This document shows positions 47,901-59,286 of a DNA stretch of 64,000 nt, in pieces; within the stretch, counting starts at the first letter, position 1, and every line of letters begins with the position of its first letter. A program made the position numbers and the translations under genes. Below the pieces are notes generated by a model that saw nothing but the letters and a program-made list of their open reading frames with translations, searched no databases and was not told the origin of the DNA. Source of the stretch: Lutraria lutraria (Eukaryota; Mollusca; Bivalvia; Venerida; Mactridae); assembly GCA_964023205.1 (NCBI GenBank), contig OZ026838.1, forward strand, positions 29,725,843-29,789,842, given 5' to 3'.

Positions 47901-50900
47901 ACCTCTACCTGAGGGCTACAGGCCCCTTCCTCTAAAGTGCAGCTAGGTCACTGCAGTGTTAAACACGTATTTAATTGTCAATCATTAAACACTGTGTTTA
48001 TATTATTGTGTTGGATATTTCAGTTTTCCATCCAGAGATAATGAGAGAAATGGGACAACTTGGAGTATTAGGACCGACCATTCATGGATATGGTTGTGCA
48101 GGAGTTTCTTCAGTTGCTTATGGCTTAATTGCCAGAGAGTGTGAAAGGTAGCATTTCATACACTGTAAAGTACTGCTTATGGCTTAATTGCCAGAGAGTG
48201 TGAAAGATAGCATTTCATACACTGTAAAGTACTGCTTATGGCTTAATTGCCAGAGAGTGTGAAAGGTAGCATTTCATATACTGTAAAGTACTGCTTATGG
48301 CTTAATTGCCAGAGAGTGTGAAAGGTAGCATTTCATATACTGTAAACAACTGCTTATGGCTTAATTGCCAGAGAGTGTGAAAGGTAGCATTTCATACACT
48401 GTAAAGTACTGCTTATGGCTTAATTGCCAGAGAGTGTGAAAGGTAGCATTTCATACACTGCAAAGTACTGCTTATGGCTTAATTGCCAGAGAGTGTGAAA
48501 GGTAGCATTTCATACACTGTAAAGTACTGCTTATGGCTTAATTGCCAGAGAGTGTGAAAGGTAGCTTTTTATACACTGCAAAGTACTGCTTATGGCTTAA
48601 TTGCCAGAGAGTGTGAAAGGTAGCATTTCATATACTGTAAAGTACTGCTTATGGCTTAATTGCCAGAGAGTGTGAAAGGTAGCATTTCATACACTGTAAA
48701 GTACTGCTTATGGCTTAATTGCCAGAGAGTGTGAAAGGTAGCATTTCATATACTGTAAAGTACTGCTATGGCTTAATTGCCAGAGAGTGTGAAAGGTAGC
48801 ATTTCATACACTGTAAAGCAATATAGCTTTCTTTTTTATTATTTCTGTTTAGATTTTCTGATATGAACTTCCTAAGTGATGGTTTACCTTTTCTGTTAAA
48901 TTGTAGTTGGACCCACCTCCGCGGTCAAGTGGTTAATGTATATAATATTTCTGCATTAGTCAATGTATTGTTTTGTAAATATTGTATATATCACCATGTA
49001 ATGTAAATATATATTTTGAGGCCCCATGGAAGAGGTTTTACCCAAATGTGCTGCCTCTTGAAATAAAGTCATTATTATTATCTTCTTTAGATGTTCTAGA
49101 GGTATGTTTTTATGCTATAAATATATCATTTGCTTCATCCCACATTATTGTGATGTTATTTTATCAACTACTATTGATACAAATTTTGAACTAATCTGGA
49201 TTCATTTGATGTATTTCAGAGTTGACAGTAGTTACAGATCTTGTATGAGTGTACAGTCATCTCTTGTTATGCATCCAATAAATGCTTATGGTACAGAAAC
49301 ACAGAGAGAAAAGTATCTTCCAAAACTAGGTAGATATCAAAATTTGGTAGATATCAAAACTTGGTAGATATCAAAACTTAGTAGATATCAAACTTGGTAG
49401 TTTTCATACTTTGTAGAAATCACAACTTGGTAGTTCTCAAACATAGTAGTTCTCATAATTGGAAGTAATGAAAACTTGGTAGATATCAAAACTTGACAGT
49501 TGTCTAAACTTGGTAGGTCAATTTAAAAACTTGGTTGATATAAAAACTTAGTTGATATCAAAACTTGGTAGATATCAAGACTTGAGAAAGTGTCTAAAGT
49601 GTTACAATGCTTTTTATTTTTGTAGATGTTTAAGAAAATATTACTTGAATAATTATCATAATGTTATAATTGTAACAAACTGCAAATGTTTGGATTGGAT
49701 ATCAAACTGCTGGAATTAACAACCAAACGGTCTCTGCTCATTAATGGTCGCCAGTATAGATTTAATAGTATATATGTATATGTGCCATTGACTGATTTTA
49801 TTGTTATGACATGCTTGTTAACGCATCCATTTAATTTCTGATGTAGTGCAATAAAAGAACTTAGCTTGGTATGGATGATTTACACCCAAAACATTATTAC
49901 TTAGGTATGCGCTGGTTACAACCTCTAGACCTTTAAATCACCAAAATTAGTCATTCCTACGATTGAATTTTGCTTGAATACTTTAAAATAAGATTCTTAA
50001 GTAAAGATTAACATTGAATAAGCTTTTTTCTATTTTTAAGCTACTGGAGAATTGATTGGTTGTTTTGGTCTCACAGAACCAAACCATGGCAGTGATCCGT
50101 CATCAATGGAAACACGTGCTGTGTACAATTCAGCTAGTAAAACATTCACTCTGAATGGATCAAAATCATGGTAAATCTTATTTCAAGTGCTTCATTAATC
50201 TTTGCCTTAGCTGAGGAGTTGAATTGTGATCATGTACTCAATAAATTTCAACATTTGCCTGTTGTACTGCTCTCTTATCAAAGAGCTTAATTTGTGACCA
50301 GAAACAAATAAAAAAAAATTCATGCTCATGATGTAGAAAGTTTGTATAAGGAGCATAATGTAACTTCCAATTTATAAGCTTTAGAATGAATTGATTTAAA
50401 TTGAAAAAAATGTTGGTAAATATATCAAATATACAGTACAACCTCTCCAAAGCAACACCCTTTAGGAGTAGTAAAGTTAAGTTGTTGTTGAGAGGTTGTT
50501 GCTCTAGAGAGGTTAAATTGGTAGTTAAATCGTGCAGTAGTAACAGAGAATGCTATTGTTGAAGGGAGGTTATTGCTCAAGAGAGGGCTGCTCTGGAGAG
50601 GTTGCACTGTATTATTAAGTCATTTTTGAAGTCTGTGTCAAAGCCACTTGCTCAATGCCTAGAGAATGCAAGAGTTACTAAGGACATGCACAAAATTTCT
50701 GTAAAATAAATTAATTGAATTATTTCAAGCCATTAACTCCAATGACAAATAAACTTTACACTCTAAATTTAATTATGAACCAATTTATCCTAGGTTATTA
50801 AGTGTTCTGTTTATAATTCAGGATTACAAATTCTCCTGTAGCTGATGTTTTTATTGTATGGGCGAAGAATAAAGAAGAAAATAACAAGATAAGAGGATTT

Positions 50901-53900
50901 ATCTTGGAGAAGGGGATGAAAGGACTGTCAGGTACAAACTTCTCTTACATCGTATTATCTTGTCACTTTCAGATGATACTAACAAGTTGTTTAATCAATA
51001 CCAGATTACCATGAAGTGAAAATATATTGTACTTGTTAAGTTCAGTACATGCTGTACGTGGTTTGAAAAGGTCAAGATAAAATGTTGTAAAATATATTAC
51101 ATGTACCCTGTTGTTGATTAGGCAGTGTGTGTTGTTTTCTGTGTGTTTAGTGCAGAAAAACTAATGATTATTTATTTTAAATGAAGTGCATTAGTACACG
51201 TATTTCTTTTATGTATGTTTGTACCGATATTTTTTGCCTCTGAGGGAAAAAATACTTCCTATAGTATGCTTTTCTGTAATGATATAAATGCACAAATAAT
51301 ATTATTACTGTCCAGTATACAAAATTATTCAATTTGTGGTTAGTCACAGCACTCAATTTGTTTAATTGTTTTAATATATGACGCACTGATTATAAGATTG
51401 TAAAACTCTTAGCAATATTATGTTGTAAACAATTAGTTACTCATTCACTTGCAATTGATGTTTTTACTACAAAATACAAGGAACATCTATCTGGAAAGGA
51501 TTAAGCTTTGACTTTAAATAAGGATTGCGTATTTTGACAGACCTGCTGTTTCAAATATTGATACCAGCATAAATGTCTTAAAGTATCGGGATAGGCTAAA
51601 ATTGCTAAAATAACGTAAAATGGTATTTATACTTCAATACCAAGCGACAAAAAATTCTAACCGAACGCTCAAAAATGGTGTTTAATTGCGATAAATACTG
51701 CACCCTTTTATACTTTTCGTTATCAGCGTTAAACATCTCTAACGTAATGTGCATTGTATTGGTACGATATGATACCATTAATTCATCATATTTTTATCTA
51801 TGGCATATTACATAATAAACAGCGGGGTTCTGGGTACGGAATTCTTTTAAAGTAAAGTATCTAACGAACGCAGGACGTTATAAAAAAACTGTGGCACGGT
51901 TCCCTGCATAATACATTTGTAGTCATTTTAAGGCTATTTGTTGTAATATATTCCTATGTACAGTGTAGTTATCGTTGTTAAAAAATTTGTAAATGATGTG
52001 CGATATTGGTTTATAGAAGATATTTGTTTCAAATCACTTGCAATGCACTTTATACAGTGGGTTTATTTCAGTATATAATTATGATTTAGTTTTTAAATCT
52101 ATAAATTGGTGAAACTTGATTTGACCTGACATCCAAGCCCATTACCTTAATGAGAAGCCTCTGATGACTTAATTTTTTTTGTCTTTCTCTTTTACATTAC
52201 AAATGTCTGTTGAATGCTACAAATATGTAACCGTTTTTTTTATGATTATTTGTCATTGATGTTTGAAATTCATTAAAGTATTGTGCGACATGTTTTTGTT
52301 CATTAATACAAAAGTTAGTTAAATAGTTGTTAGCTAGGTTCTTAGATTAAGGGTTTGGTTTTAGAGACTTTGTATATATCTTCAGCCCCGAAGATTGAAG
52401 GGAAGTTTTCATTACGTGCCAGTATAACAGGACAGATAGTGATGGAGGATGTCGAGGTCCCTGAAGAAAACATGCTACCTAATATTAGTGGACTCGGTGT
52501 AAGATAATCATACTTCATTACTTACAGTCAAACCTGTGAACAAAGGCCACCCTTGGGAAAGACGAAATATGGCCTTTATTGACAGGTGGCCTAAGTGACC
52601 TTTATTCGGAGGTCATTTTGCTATAAATAATCAATGTTTTTTAATAAAAATAATCGTTTTTTCAAAGACAGGCCTTTATTCTCAGGGTGGTCTTTATTTA
52701 GAGGTGACTGCTTACACAGGTTTGACTGTATATATTACAAATATTGTCATTATAGATAAGTGCATAATTATGTAATGTGCGTGAATGTAAAACAATATTT
52801 AGGAAAGTAATGGAACAATTTTACATTATTCTTGATTTGTGCATTTTTGCAGGTCACAGAGCACTGATAAATTTTCAGAGTTTTGAAAATCTGTACCGGG
52901 TATTTAGAAGTTATTCTTAGATTTCCTACCAAAATGTCTTATAATTTCTAAATTTGGACAAGGAGAGCATATTTGTAAACATAAATGTAATTAGTCTCCT
53001 ACCAGTGTTTAAACACTCAAGCTTCATTAACAAAACTTGGTATGTGAGTAGTAGTACATAAATAGATGGCAGTATTGAGATAGTGTATTTTGATACCTTA
53101 CCATGGATATTCTTTGCCTGGACAGTCTTAGGATTGCTCCAACCAGTCATATTCAAGGCCCAACCAGTCGGGGACATAATATTATGTGTTGCGAGCAACG
53201 CCAGTGACTTGTTTATGCATTTTTGTCAGCATTATGGTATATATTTAACCAGAACTTTCTGCTGTCTTTACCTTGGCATATTACAATATGTTCATATTTC
53301 TAATTGGTCTGTTTATTTCTAGGGTCCATTCGGTTGTTTAAACAATGCTAGATTTGGTATCGCTTGGGGAGTTTTGGGTGCTGCAGAGTTTTGTCTTGAG
53401 GCTGCTCGCCAGTACACTCTGGATAGGTATGTAATGCTGTGTGTTTTAAGATCTATCTAAGATTACTTTTGATTGGAAATAGCATTGTTTTTACCGTATG
53501 TTTAACATGTGTGCTTTGTCTAATAAGATTTGAAGAATTCAGAATTGATTTTAGTTCTGCTTTCTGTTAGAAATTATTTGGTTGATAAATGAGTGGCTGT
53601 TAAGGGCATGCTCAATTACGCCATTAATACATGTCAGAAATCAGTGTATTGTGTACAATGTATAAACAATGTACGCTTATTGTACTCATTAATTATAAAT
53701 AATATTTCATCAAATAATTCTACAGTAGTTTCACAGTACATGAATGTATTTTAATTAAACATTATTAGTATATATCGAGGGTTCAGCACAACATTGTTGT
53801 AACTCATATTGAAATAAGAACAAGTTACGACAGTGTTGCGCCGAGACTTATACTTTAAATATTATTTGTTATTGATTGTTAGTAAATTTCTAATAATCTG

Positions 53901-56806
53901 TTGGCAACTATTATTATGTTTGTCCATGAATTGTATGACTTCTTAACATGCATCCTGCATTTACAATCAAATTTAGAAGCTATAATTTTGAGTTTCTTTT
54001 CTTGTTCATGCATTTGATTGGTTTGTAAGTCTTTTACACAGCTCACTTTATTTCTAGCAATGTAGCAATCTGAACAATGCTGTCATTATTATCTTGTATA
54101 TTTCTCATTTACAGACAGCAGTTTGGTCGTCCTCTGGCAAAGAACCAATTGATGCAAAAGAAGATGGCAGATATGTTGACAGAAATTTCTCTCGGATTAT
54201 CATCCTGTTTACAAGTTGGACGTCTGAAGGATGAGGGAATGTAAGTTAGCAAACACTAGGGCCCTTTTATCTTAGTGTCTTACAACATCATAACCAAGTT
54301 TTAGTCTTAAGTTTTTGATTTCAGATAATACATGGCGCTGTGATAGAATGGGTCCCTGATGATTTATTTCAGCTGCAGGAAACTTGCAGGGCTGAAAGTT
54401 TAGAGAGACTCATTTCTCAATGTTCTCAGATTTGGGAGAAGTTTGAAAAAATTGTTTCTGAACTAATGCATTTTTACGGCAGTTGCTATTGTGATAATGC
54501 ATAATTATATTGAGATATAATACTTACTATTCTTGTCCCGTTCTTGGTTAATTAGTGTCACTTAATTACTTGGTACTGTCATTAATATCACTGATGCACT
54601 CTGACTACTATAATTCATAGTTATCGGCGCAGCTGTAACCTGCTGCTTGTATTATAAATGAAGTATCATGGTCATATTGTAGGAACTAATTTTTACTCCT
54701 ATCTACGACACATGGTATGATATATCCTAGACAGACCCATAAAAAAAAAATTTCCTTTACCTGGTTACTGGCTGAACCGATTCTCAGATAATTTTATTTG
54801 ACTTTCTATTTTTTGGTAGCTTTATTATCATGAGGTTGATGGTGACAATTTAGTTTTGTTTTATTAGAACTGCATTGTACAGTCAAACCTCCCTAATCTT
54901 AACCTCTCTAACCTGAAACCTTTCAAATCCAGAATCCTGTCTTATCCAGAAACCTCTCTAATCCAGAATCCTCTCTAATCCGGAAACTGCCCTAATCCTG
55001 AAACCTCTCTAATCCATAAACCTCTCTAATCCAGATTCCTCTCTAAATAATCTAATACAGAAACCTCTCTAATCTAGAATACTCTCTAATCCAGAAACCT
55101 CTCGAAATACTCTCTAATCCCAAATTCTTTCTGATCCAGAAACATCTCTAATCCAGAAACCTCTCTTATCCAAAATCCTCTCTAATCCAGAAACCTCTCT
55201 AATCAAGAATCCTCTCTATTCCAGAAACCTCTCCGATCCAGAATCCTCTCTGATCCAGAATCCTCTCAAAATCCTCTCTAATACAGAATACTCTCTAATA
55301 CAAAATCCTCTCTGATCCAGAATCCTCTCTAATACAGAATCCTCTCTAATACAAAAACCTCTCTGATCCAGTAACCTCTCTTATCCAAAATCCTCTCTGA
55401 TCCAGAATCCTCTCTAATACAAAATCCTCTCTGATCCAGAATCCTCTCTAATCCAGAAACCTCTCCGATCCAGAATCCTCTCAAAATCCTCTCTAATACA
55501 AAATCCTCTCTAATACAGAATCCTCTCTAATACAAAATCCTTTCTAATACAAAATCCTCTCTAATCCAGAATACTCTCTTATCAAGAATCCTCTCTAATA
55601 CAGAATACTCTCTTATACAAAATCCTCTCTAATCCAGAAACCTCTCCGATCCAGAATCCTCTCAAAATCCTCTCTAATACAAAATCCTCTCTGATCCAGA
55701 ATCCTCTCTAATACAGAATACTCTCTAATACAGAATCCTCTCTAATACAGAATCCTCTCTAATACAGAATACTCTCTTATCAAGAATCCTCTCTGATCCA
55801 AATTCCTCTCTAATCCTGAATCCGCTCTAATCCAGAAACCTCTCTGATCCAAAATCCTCTCTAATCCTGAATCCGCTCTAATCCAGAAACCTCTCTAAAC
55901 TGATCATATCAGCTAGTCAAGATATTTTTATTATGAATTTAACACTAAAATCATTTTGTAATCTAAAACCTTTCTAATCTAAACATTTTTCTCAGTCGCA
56001 ACAAGTTCTGATAAGAAAGGATTTTACTGTATATTTCTCTTCTGTTTTAGGGTTACACCGGAAATGATTTCATTGATCAAAAGAAATTCTTGTGGTAAAG
56101 CGTTAGATATTGCACGAGTTGCACGTGACATGCTTGGAGGAAATGGTATCTGTGATGAATATCATGTGATTAGACATGTAATGAATTTGGAAGCTGTCAA
56201 TACATATGAAGGTGAATACAACATTGTACTATGACAGGAATCAAGAGTTTTTATTAAGTAATGATGTATCAGTAGTTCTCTACTTTATTTCAATAGCCTT
56301 TATCCTTAGGTCATTATATGATAACATTTCATAGTTTGTTTTATTAAGTACCAGAAGGTCTTTGACCCATGCGGCAAATATTTACAATTTGACAAATTGA
56401 CGTTCATACATTTATCATCATATATCACAGTACATTTAAGTTACACATACACACATGCACTTAAAAAGGGTTAGACAATGCCAAACTTTTTGTTATTTTT
56501 CAAATTGGAAATCCCTTTAATGTTATATTAAGTGTAGAAAAAAGTGAATTTAAGATGTATCAAATCTAATTTTATGAATTTTACAGTGTGTTCACTATGT
56601 CTTGGAATATTGGAAACTTCTTTATTATTTTGTTTGGGTAGTTGCTTTAACAAAATCACAACTTTGACATTTATGACTGTTATTTAAAAGAAGTTAATTG
56701 ACTATTTTGATATATTTAATGATCTGTTTCAGGTACACATGATATCCATGCTCTCATACTAGGACGAGCTATCACAGGAATTCAATCATTTACTGCTGAT
56801 AAATGA
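44904..56806 (+). CDS. GCDH: Glutaryl-CoA dehydrogenase, mitochondrial, 433 aa, eleven exons
   Basis: Exons are 44904-44988, 46990-47154, 48024-48147, 49220-49329, 50041-50170, 50822-50931, 52386-52498, 53323-53426, 54115-54240, 56051-56211 and 56733-56806. They total 1302 nt with all phases matching. The FAD enzyme oxidises and decarboxylates glutaryl-CoA to crotonyl-CoA in lysine, hydroxylysine and tryptophan breakdown in the mitochondrial matrix, passing electrons to ETF. The N-terminus ([17 protein letters not shown], Arg/Ser rich, few acidic residues) fits a transit peptide. Recognisable blocks are [61 protein letters not shown] and [12 protein letters not shown]. The catalytic base is E409 in NTYEGTHDIHA, at the exon 10/11 junction. 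The length is near the usual 438. The introns are unusually rich in arrays and MITEs. Confidence 0.96.
45362..45440 (-). pseudogene. Degenerate tRNA-like sequence
   Basis: The minus strand shows a D-arm-like GACA..TGTC and a B-box-like GGTTCAATACC, but the other stems pair poorly. It is probably a SINE head remnant in GCDH intron 1. Confidence 0.3.
45445..45601 (+). repeat. Direct repeat, ~36 bp, 121 bp apart
   Basis: ACCCTACAGCAAGGCTGTTG at about 45445-45480 recurs with one or two changes at 45566-45601, both ending GTGGCCAATATT. Confidence 0.75.
45964..46157. repeat. Palindromic foldback element, ~85-bp arms
   Basis: CACAGGTACTTGACACAAA and ATATTTTGGCC on the left are mirrored by GGCCAAAATATG and TTGTGTCAAGTACCTGTG on the right, separated by ~30 nt. 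One arm of the same element is inserted in the tandem-repeat element at ~17685-17755. It lies in GCDH intron 1. Confidence 0.8.
48115..48818 (+). repeat. 59-bp tandem array, 12 copies, of GCDH exon-3 end plus 5' splice site
   Basis: Each unit has 33 nt identical or nearly so to the end of exon 3 (TGCTTATGGCTTAATTGCCA then GAGAGTGTGAAAG) and 26 nt of intron beginning GTAGCATTTCATACACTG. The first copy is the real exon end (48115-48147). Copy 2 has lost the donor (GAAAGATAGC). One copy has GTAGCTTTTT and one lacks a T (CTGCTATGG). Reading through the native donor gives TAG at once. Confidence 0.95.
48903..48937 (+). mobile_element. SINE family 1 head fragment
   Basis: GGACCCACCTCCGCGGTCAA and GTGGTTAATG match the first ~30 nt of the SINE at 15980, after which similarity stops. 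Confidence 0.5.
49326..49575 (+). repeat. Degenerate 17-bp array starting at the GCDH exon-4 donor
   Basis: The unit TTGGTAGATATCAAAAC is repeated imperfectly about a dozen times. The first unit overlaps the exon-4 5' splice site (CTAG|GTAGATATC), and many units keep the GGTAGATATC donor-like core. Later units drift (GGTAGTTTTCA, GGTTGATATAA). Confidence 0.85.
50434..50610. mobile_element. MITE family 2 copy, full length
   Basis: It runs from CAGTACAACCTCTCCAAAGC to CTCTGGAGAGGTTGCACTG, flanked by TA on each side, with GTTGTTGTTGAGAGGTTGTT inside. It lies in GCDH intron 5. Confidence 0.85.
52525..52730. mobile_element. MITE family 1 copy, best preserved
   Basis: ACAGTCAAACCTGTGAAC and ACACAGGTTTGACTGT are near-perfect TIRs, flanked by TA. 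It begins 27 nt after the GCDH exon-7 donor. Confidence 0.88.
54880..56029 (+). repeat. 1.15-kb minisatellite (CTCTCTAATCCAGAAAC type) inside TIR-like ends
   Basis: About 60 imperfect copies of a 15-17-bp unit (CCTCTCTAATCCAGAA / AATCCTCTCTAATACAG). The block opens with CAGTCAAACCTCCCTAATC after TA and closes with AAGGATTTTACTG before TA, so it looks like a CAGT-type element that expanded internally. It ends 21 nt before GCDH exon 10. Confidence 0.88.
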
Positions 56807-57304
56807 GTGTAATATCAGAATAGGTGGTGTGTTAACATTAACTGTGATATCATCAAAACACCAGCCTGTCCTGGTATTTATTGGCATCATATCCGTATGC
56901 CATGTGTGCTGGATTAATGTGCCTGATGTGTTTCTCCATGTTGGTGATTTGTTGTTGTGTGAATCTTCTCAGTTAAATCATGCGCGTAAAATCTGTAAGC
57001 ATACCATCTAGGAAGGAAAGATTTCATCTTGTGACTTTGATTTTGAATATTACGTACTTACATCATTAAATTTGTTTTCAACTCATTGTGTTGTTTTGTT
57101 AACTTCATATCACCATTTATATGAGACCTAGCTGACAGGTAACTATGATGGACCAGCCTTTAATATAAAAAAATAAAAAATGTTACTAGCTTACAGACTT
57201 TATTTATAGTTTGCATTTATAATCACCTGTTGAAGTTACCTTATTACATTTAATTCAGACTCTGAGTATATGACAGCTTGTGTTAAATATTAAATTTATA
57301 CATA

Positions 57305-57481
57305 TAGTGCAACCTCTCCAAAGCAACACCCTTTGGGAGAAGCGATATTGTGTTGTTGTTGAGAGGTTGTTGCTCTAGAGAGGTTAAATTAATAGTTATA
57401 TCATGCTGTTGGAAAAAATCAGGCTGTTGTTGCAGGGAGGTTATTGCTCAAGAGAGGGTCGCTCTGGAGAGGTTGTACTGT
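57305..57481. mobile_element. MITE family 2 copy in the GCDH 3' region
   Basis: TAGTGCAACCTCTCCAAAGC runs to CTCTGGAGAGGTTGTACTGT. It lies between the GCDH stop and its best poly(A) signal, so it may be part of the 3' UTR. Confidence 0.85.
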
Positions 57482-57656
57482 ATACATGTATGTCTATCTC
57501 ATGTATTTTATGGTGTTTTGTACTTCTATAAATCTGAAATAGTGATGAATTTCATCAAAGTAGCATGGAATTTTTATTTAGATTTAATTAATGAAAGCAA
57601 TTGACAGTTTATACCTGTTGATAAACTGACATGTACTTAAACTGATATTTTATTTA

Positions 57657-57662
57657 AATAAA
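57657..57662 (+). terminator. Candidate poly(A) signal of GCDH
   Basis: AATAAA about 850 nt past the GCDH stop, followed by a T/G-rich stretch (CTTGTTCTGTTCG). Confidence 0.45.
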
Positions 57663-58025
57663 GATGAACGTCCAGTCTTGTTCTGTTCGTATTTCAAAAT
57701 ACAACAATGTAGTTAAAATTACACTACCAGTTATCTGGATTAAATGTTCCATTTGTGAATCAAATGGATTTTAAAACCCGGTAAAATGTGTAGTGGACCA
57801 TTTCTTGATATATTCTTTTACAGTATCTTGATAGTTAGATGGCCGGTTACAAAATATTTGTGATAACTGTTGAAAAGTTTGAAATAAAACTTGGTTTGTT
57901 ATGATTTTATTTGTTATTACATATGTTGATTGAGTAGAAATGTTTCTGTAGACAAGACAGACATTGTTACATAAACTTTTTTCAGACATCATACTGTATG
58001 TCATTGACTTGATTCTGCGCTATTG

Positions 58026-58582
58026 TGGTTTTTAGCTCACATGTCACAAAGTGACAGGGTGAGCTTTTAGGATCAGTCTCCGTCCGGCATTGTGCGTCGT
58101 CAAACTTTACCACATTTTTAGCTCAATTTTAGCAAAACTGGGTCAGAATGTTAATATTGACAAAATCTCGGACGAGTTCGATATTGGGCCATTTTGGGTG
58201 AAAAACTAGGTCACCAGAGTCAAATAAGGGAAAACCTTGTGAACACTTTAGAAATCACTGTTTTGATTGGATCTTCATGAAACTTTGTCAGAATGTTTAT
58301 TTCAATAATATGTATGTCAAGTTTGATAATAGGTCATTTCCGGTCAAAAACTAGGTCACTAGGGCAAATTGCTGGAAAACCTTGTGAACACTCTAGAAGT
58401 CACTGTTTTGATTGGATGATCATGAAACCTTGTCAGAATGTTTGTCTTTATAATATCTTGGACGAGTTCGAAAATGGGTCATCTTGGGTCAAAAACTAGG
58501 TCACCGGTTCAAAACAAAGTTTTAATGGGTGAACAGTGATTGTCATGTGAGGGATATAGGGCCATCTTGGCCCTCTTGTTAA
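58026..58582 (+). repeat. ~146-bp tandem-monomer element, shorter copy
   Basis: A 5' hairpin GCTCACATGTCAC..GTGACAGGGTGAGC is followed by monomers keyed by GTCAGAATGTT at 58142, 58288 and 58434. It ends AGGGCCATCTTGGCCCTCTT, itself a hairpin. The monomers match those at 17245-18310. Confidence 0.7.
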
Positions 58583-58791
58583 ACCTCTTACAGCAAGGCC
58601 ATTTTTTAATTTTGGTTTGAAGTTATGAAATAGACTCTCTGCAGTGTCACAAATAGTGACTAGTGAATAACTAGTGTTTGAACTTCGTTATACATTTGTA
58701 TTCTTAAAACTGTATCAGATATACAAGTAACAACCACAATTTCTAACAAGATCCTCATGTCTATGTAACATTTGGTCTGTGATGCCTGTAG

Positions 58792-58805
58792 ACTACGCGT
58801 AGTCC
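58792..58805. repeat. 14-bp perfect palindrome GACTACGCGTAGTC
   Basis: It stands at the left edge of a GC-richer block (58790-61000) that holds the Harbinger-type material. Confidence 0.6.
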
Positions 58806-59073
58806 CTTTCCATGCGGCGGCAAGAGGTGGGCCTTTGATTTTCGCTTGGGTGCCGCATTCTCTACGATTGTGCTAATTAAGCGGTCAGGATGCCTACTTA
58901 CCAAATGCTGATTAAGCGGCCAACGCTGTGGACATTTTGCCCATAAGAAATCAAACGGAATGATAGACCCGTTGAAACTTTGCCGTCAGCTGCCGCTCGC
59001 CGCTTCGTAGCACCCGTGAAATCTGTACTGCGGTCGCGCCTATGCCGTGAGGTAGGTCCTGAGAAGTATGTAA

Positions 59074-59283
59074 GCATTTAGTGCAACCCTTGCCGTCCTT
59101 GATGGGCAGCAAGCTAGACAGAGACACATGGAAGGGACGGTGTTGGTGAATCCCTATATAGCTGCTGAGACCTGTCACCTTGGGACACTATGACACCCTG
59201 GTGCATGAGTTGATGCGAGAATTCCGTGTGGACTTCGAAGCCTACTTTAACACTGATAAAACTTTAGCACCAACACTGCCATC
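59074..59283 (+). pseudogene. PIF/Harbinger transposase N-terminal fragment, frameshifted
   Basis: One frame gives ATLAVLDGQQARQRH and VNPYIAAETCHLG. After a one-base shift comes GHYDTLVHELMREF and FEAYFNTDK. This order (basic linker, VNPYIA, YDTLV.EL) is how many animal Harbinger nucleases begin. The catalytic DDE part is absent. Recognition is from memory of the family pattern. Confidence 0.5.
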
Positions 59284-59286
59284 TAA

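Noticed and set aside
48115..48818. CRISPR-like array
   Set aside because: The 59-bp units are contiguous with no unique spacers, and the unit derives from the adjacent exon/intron border.
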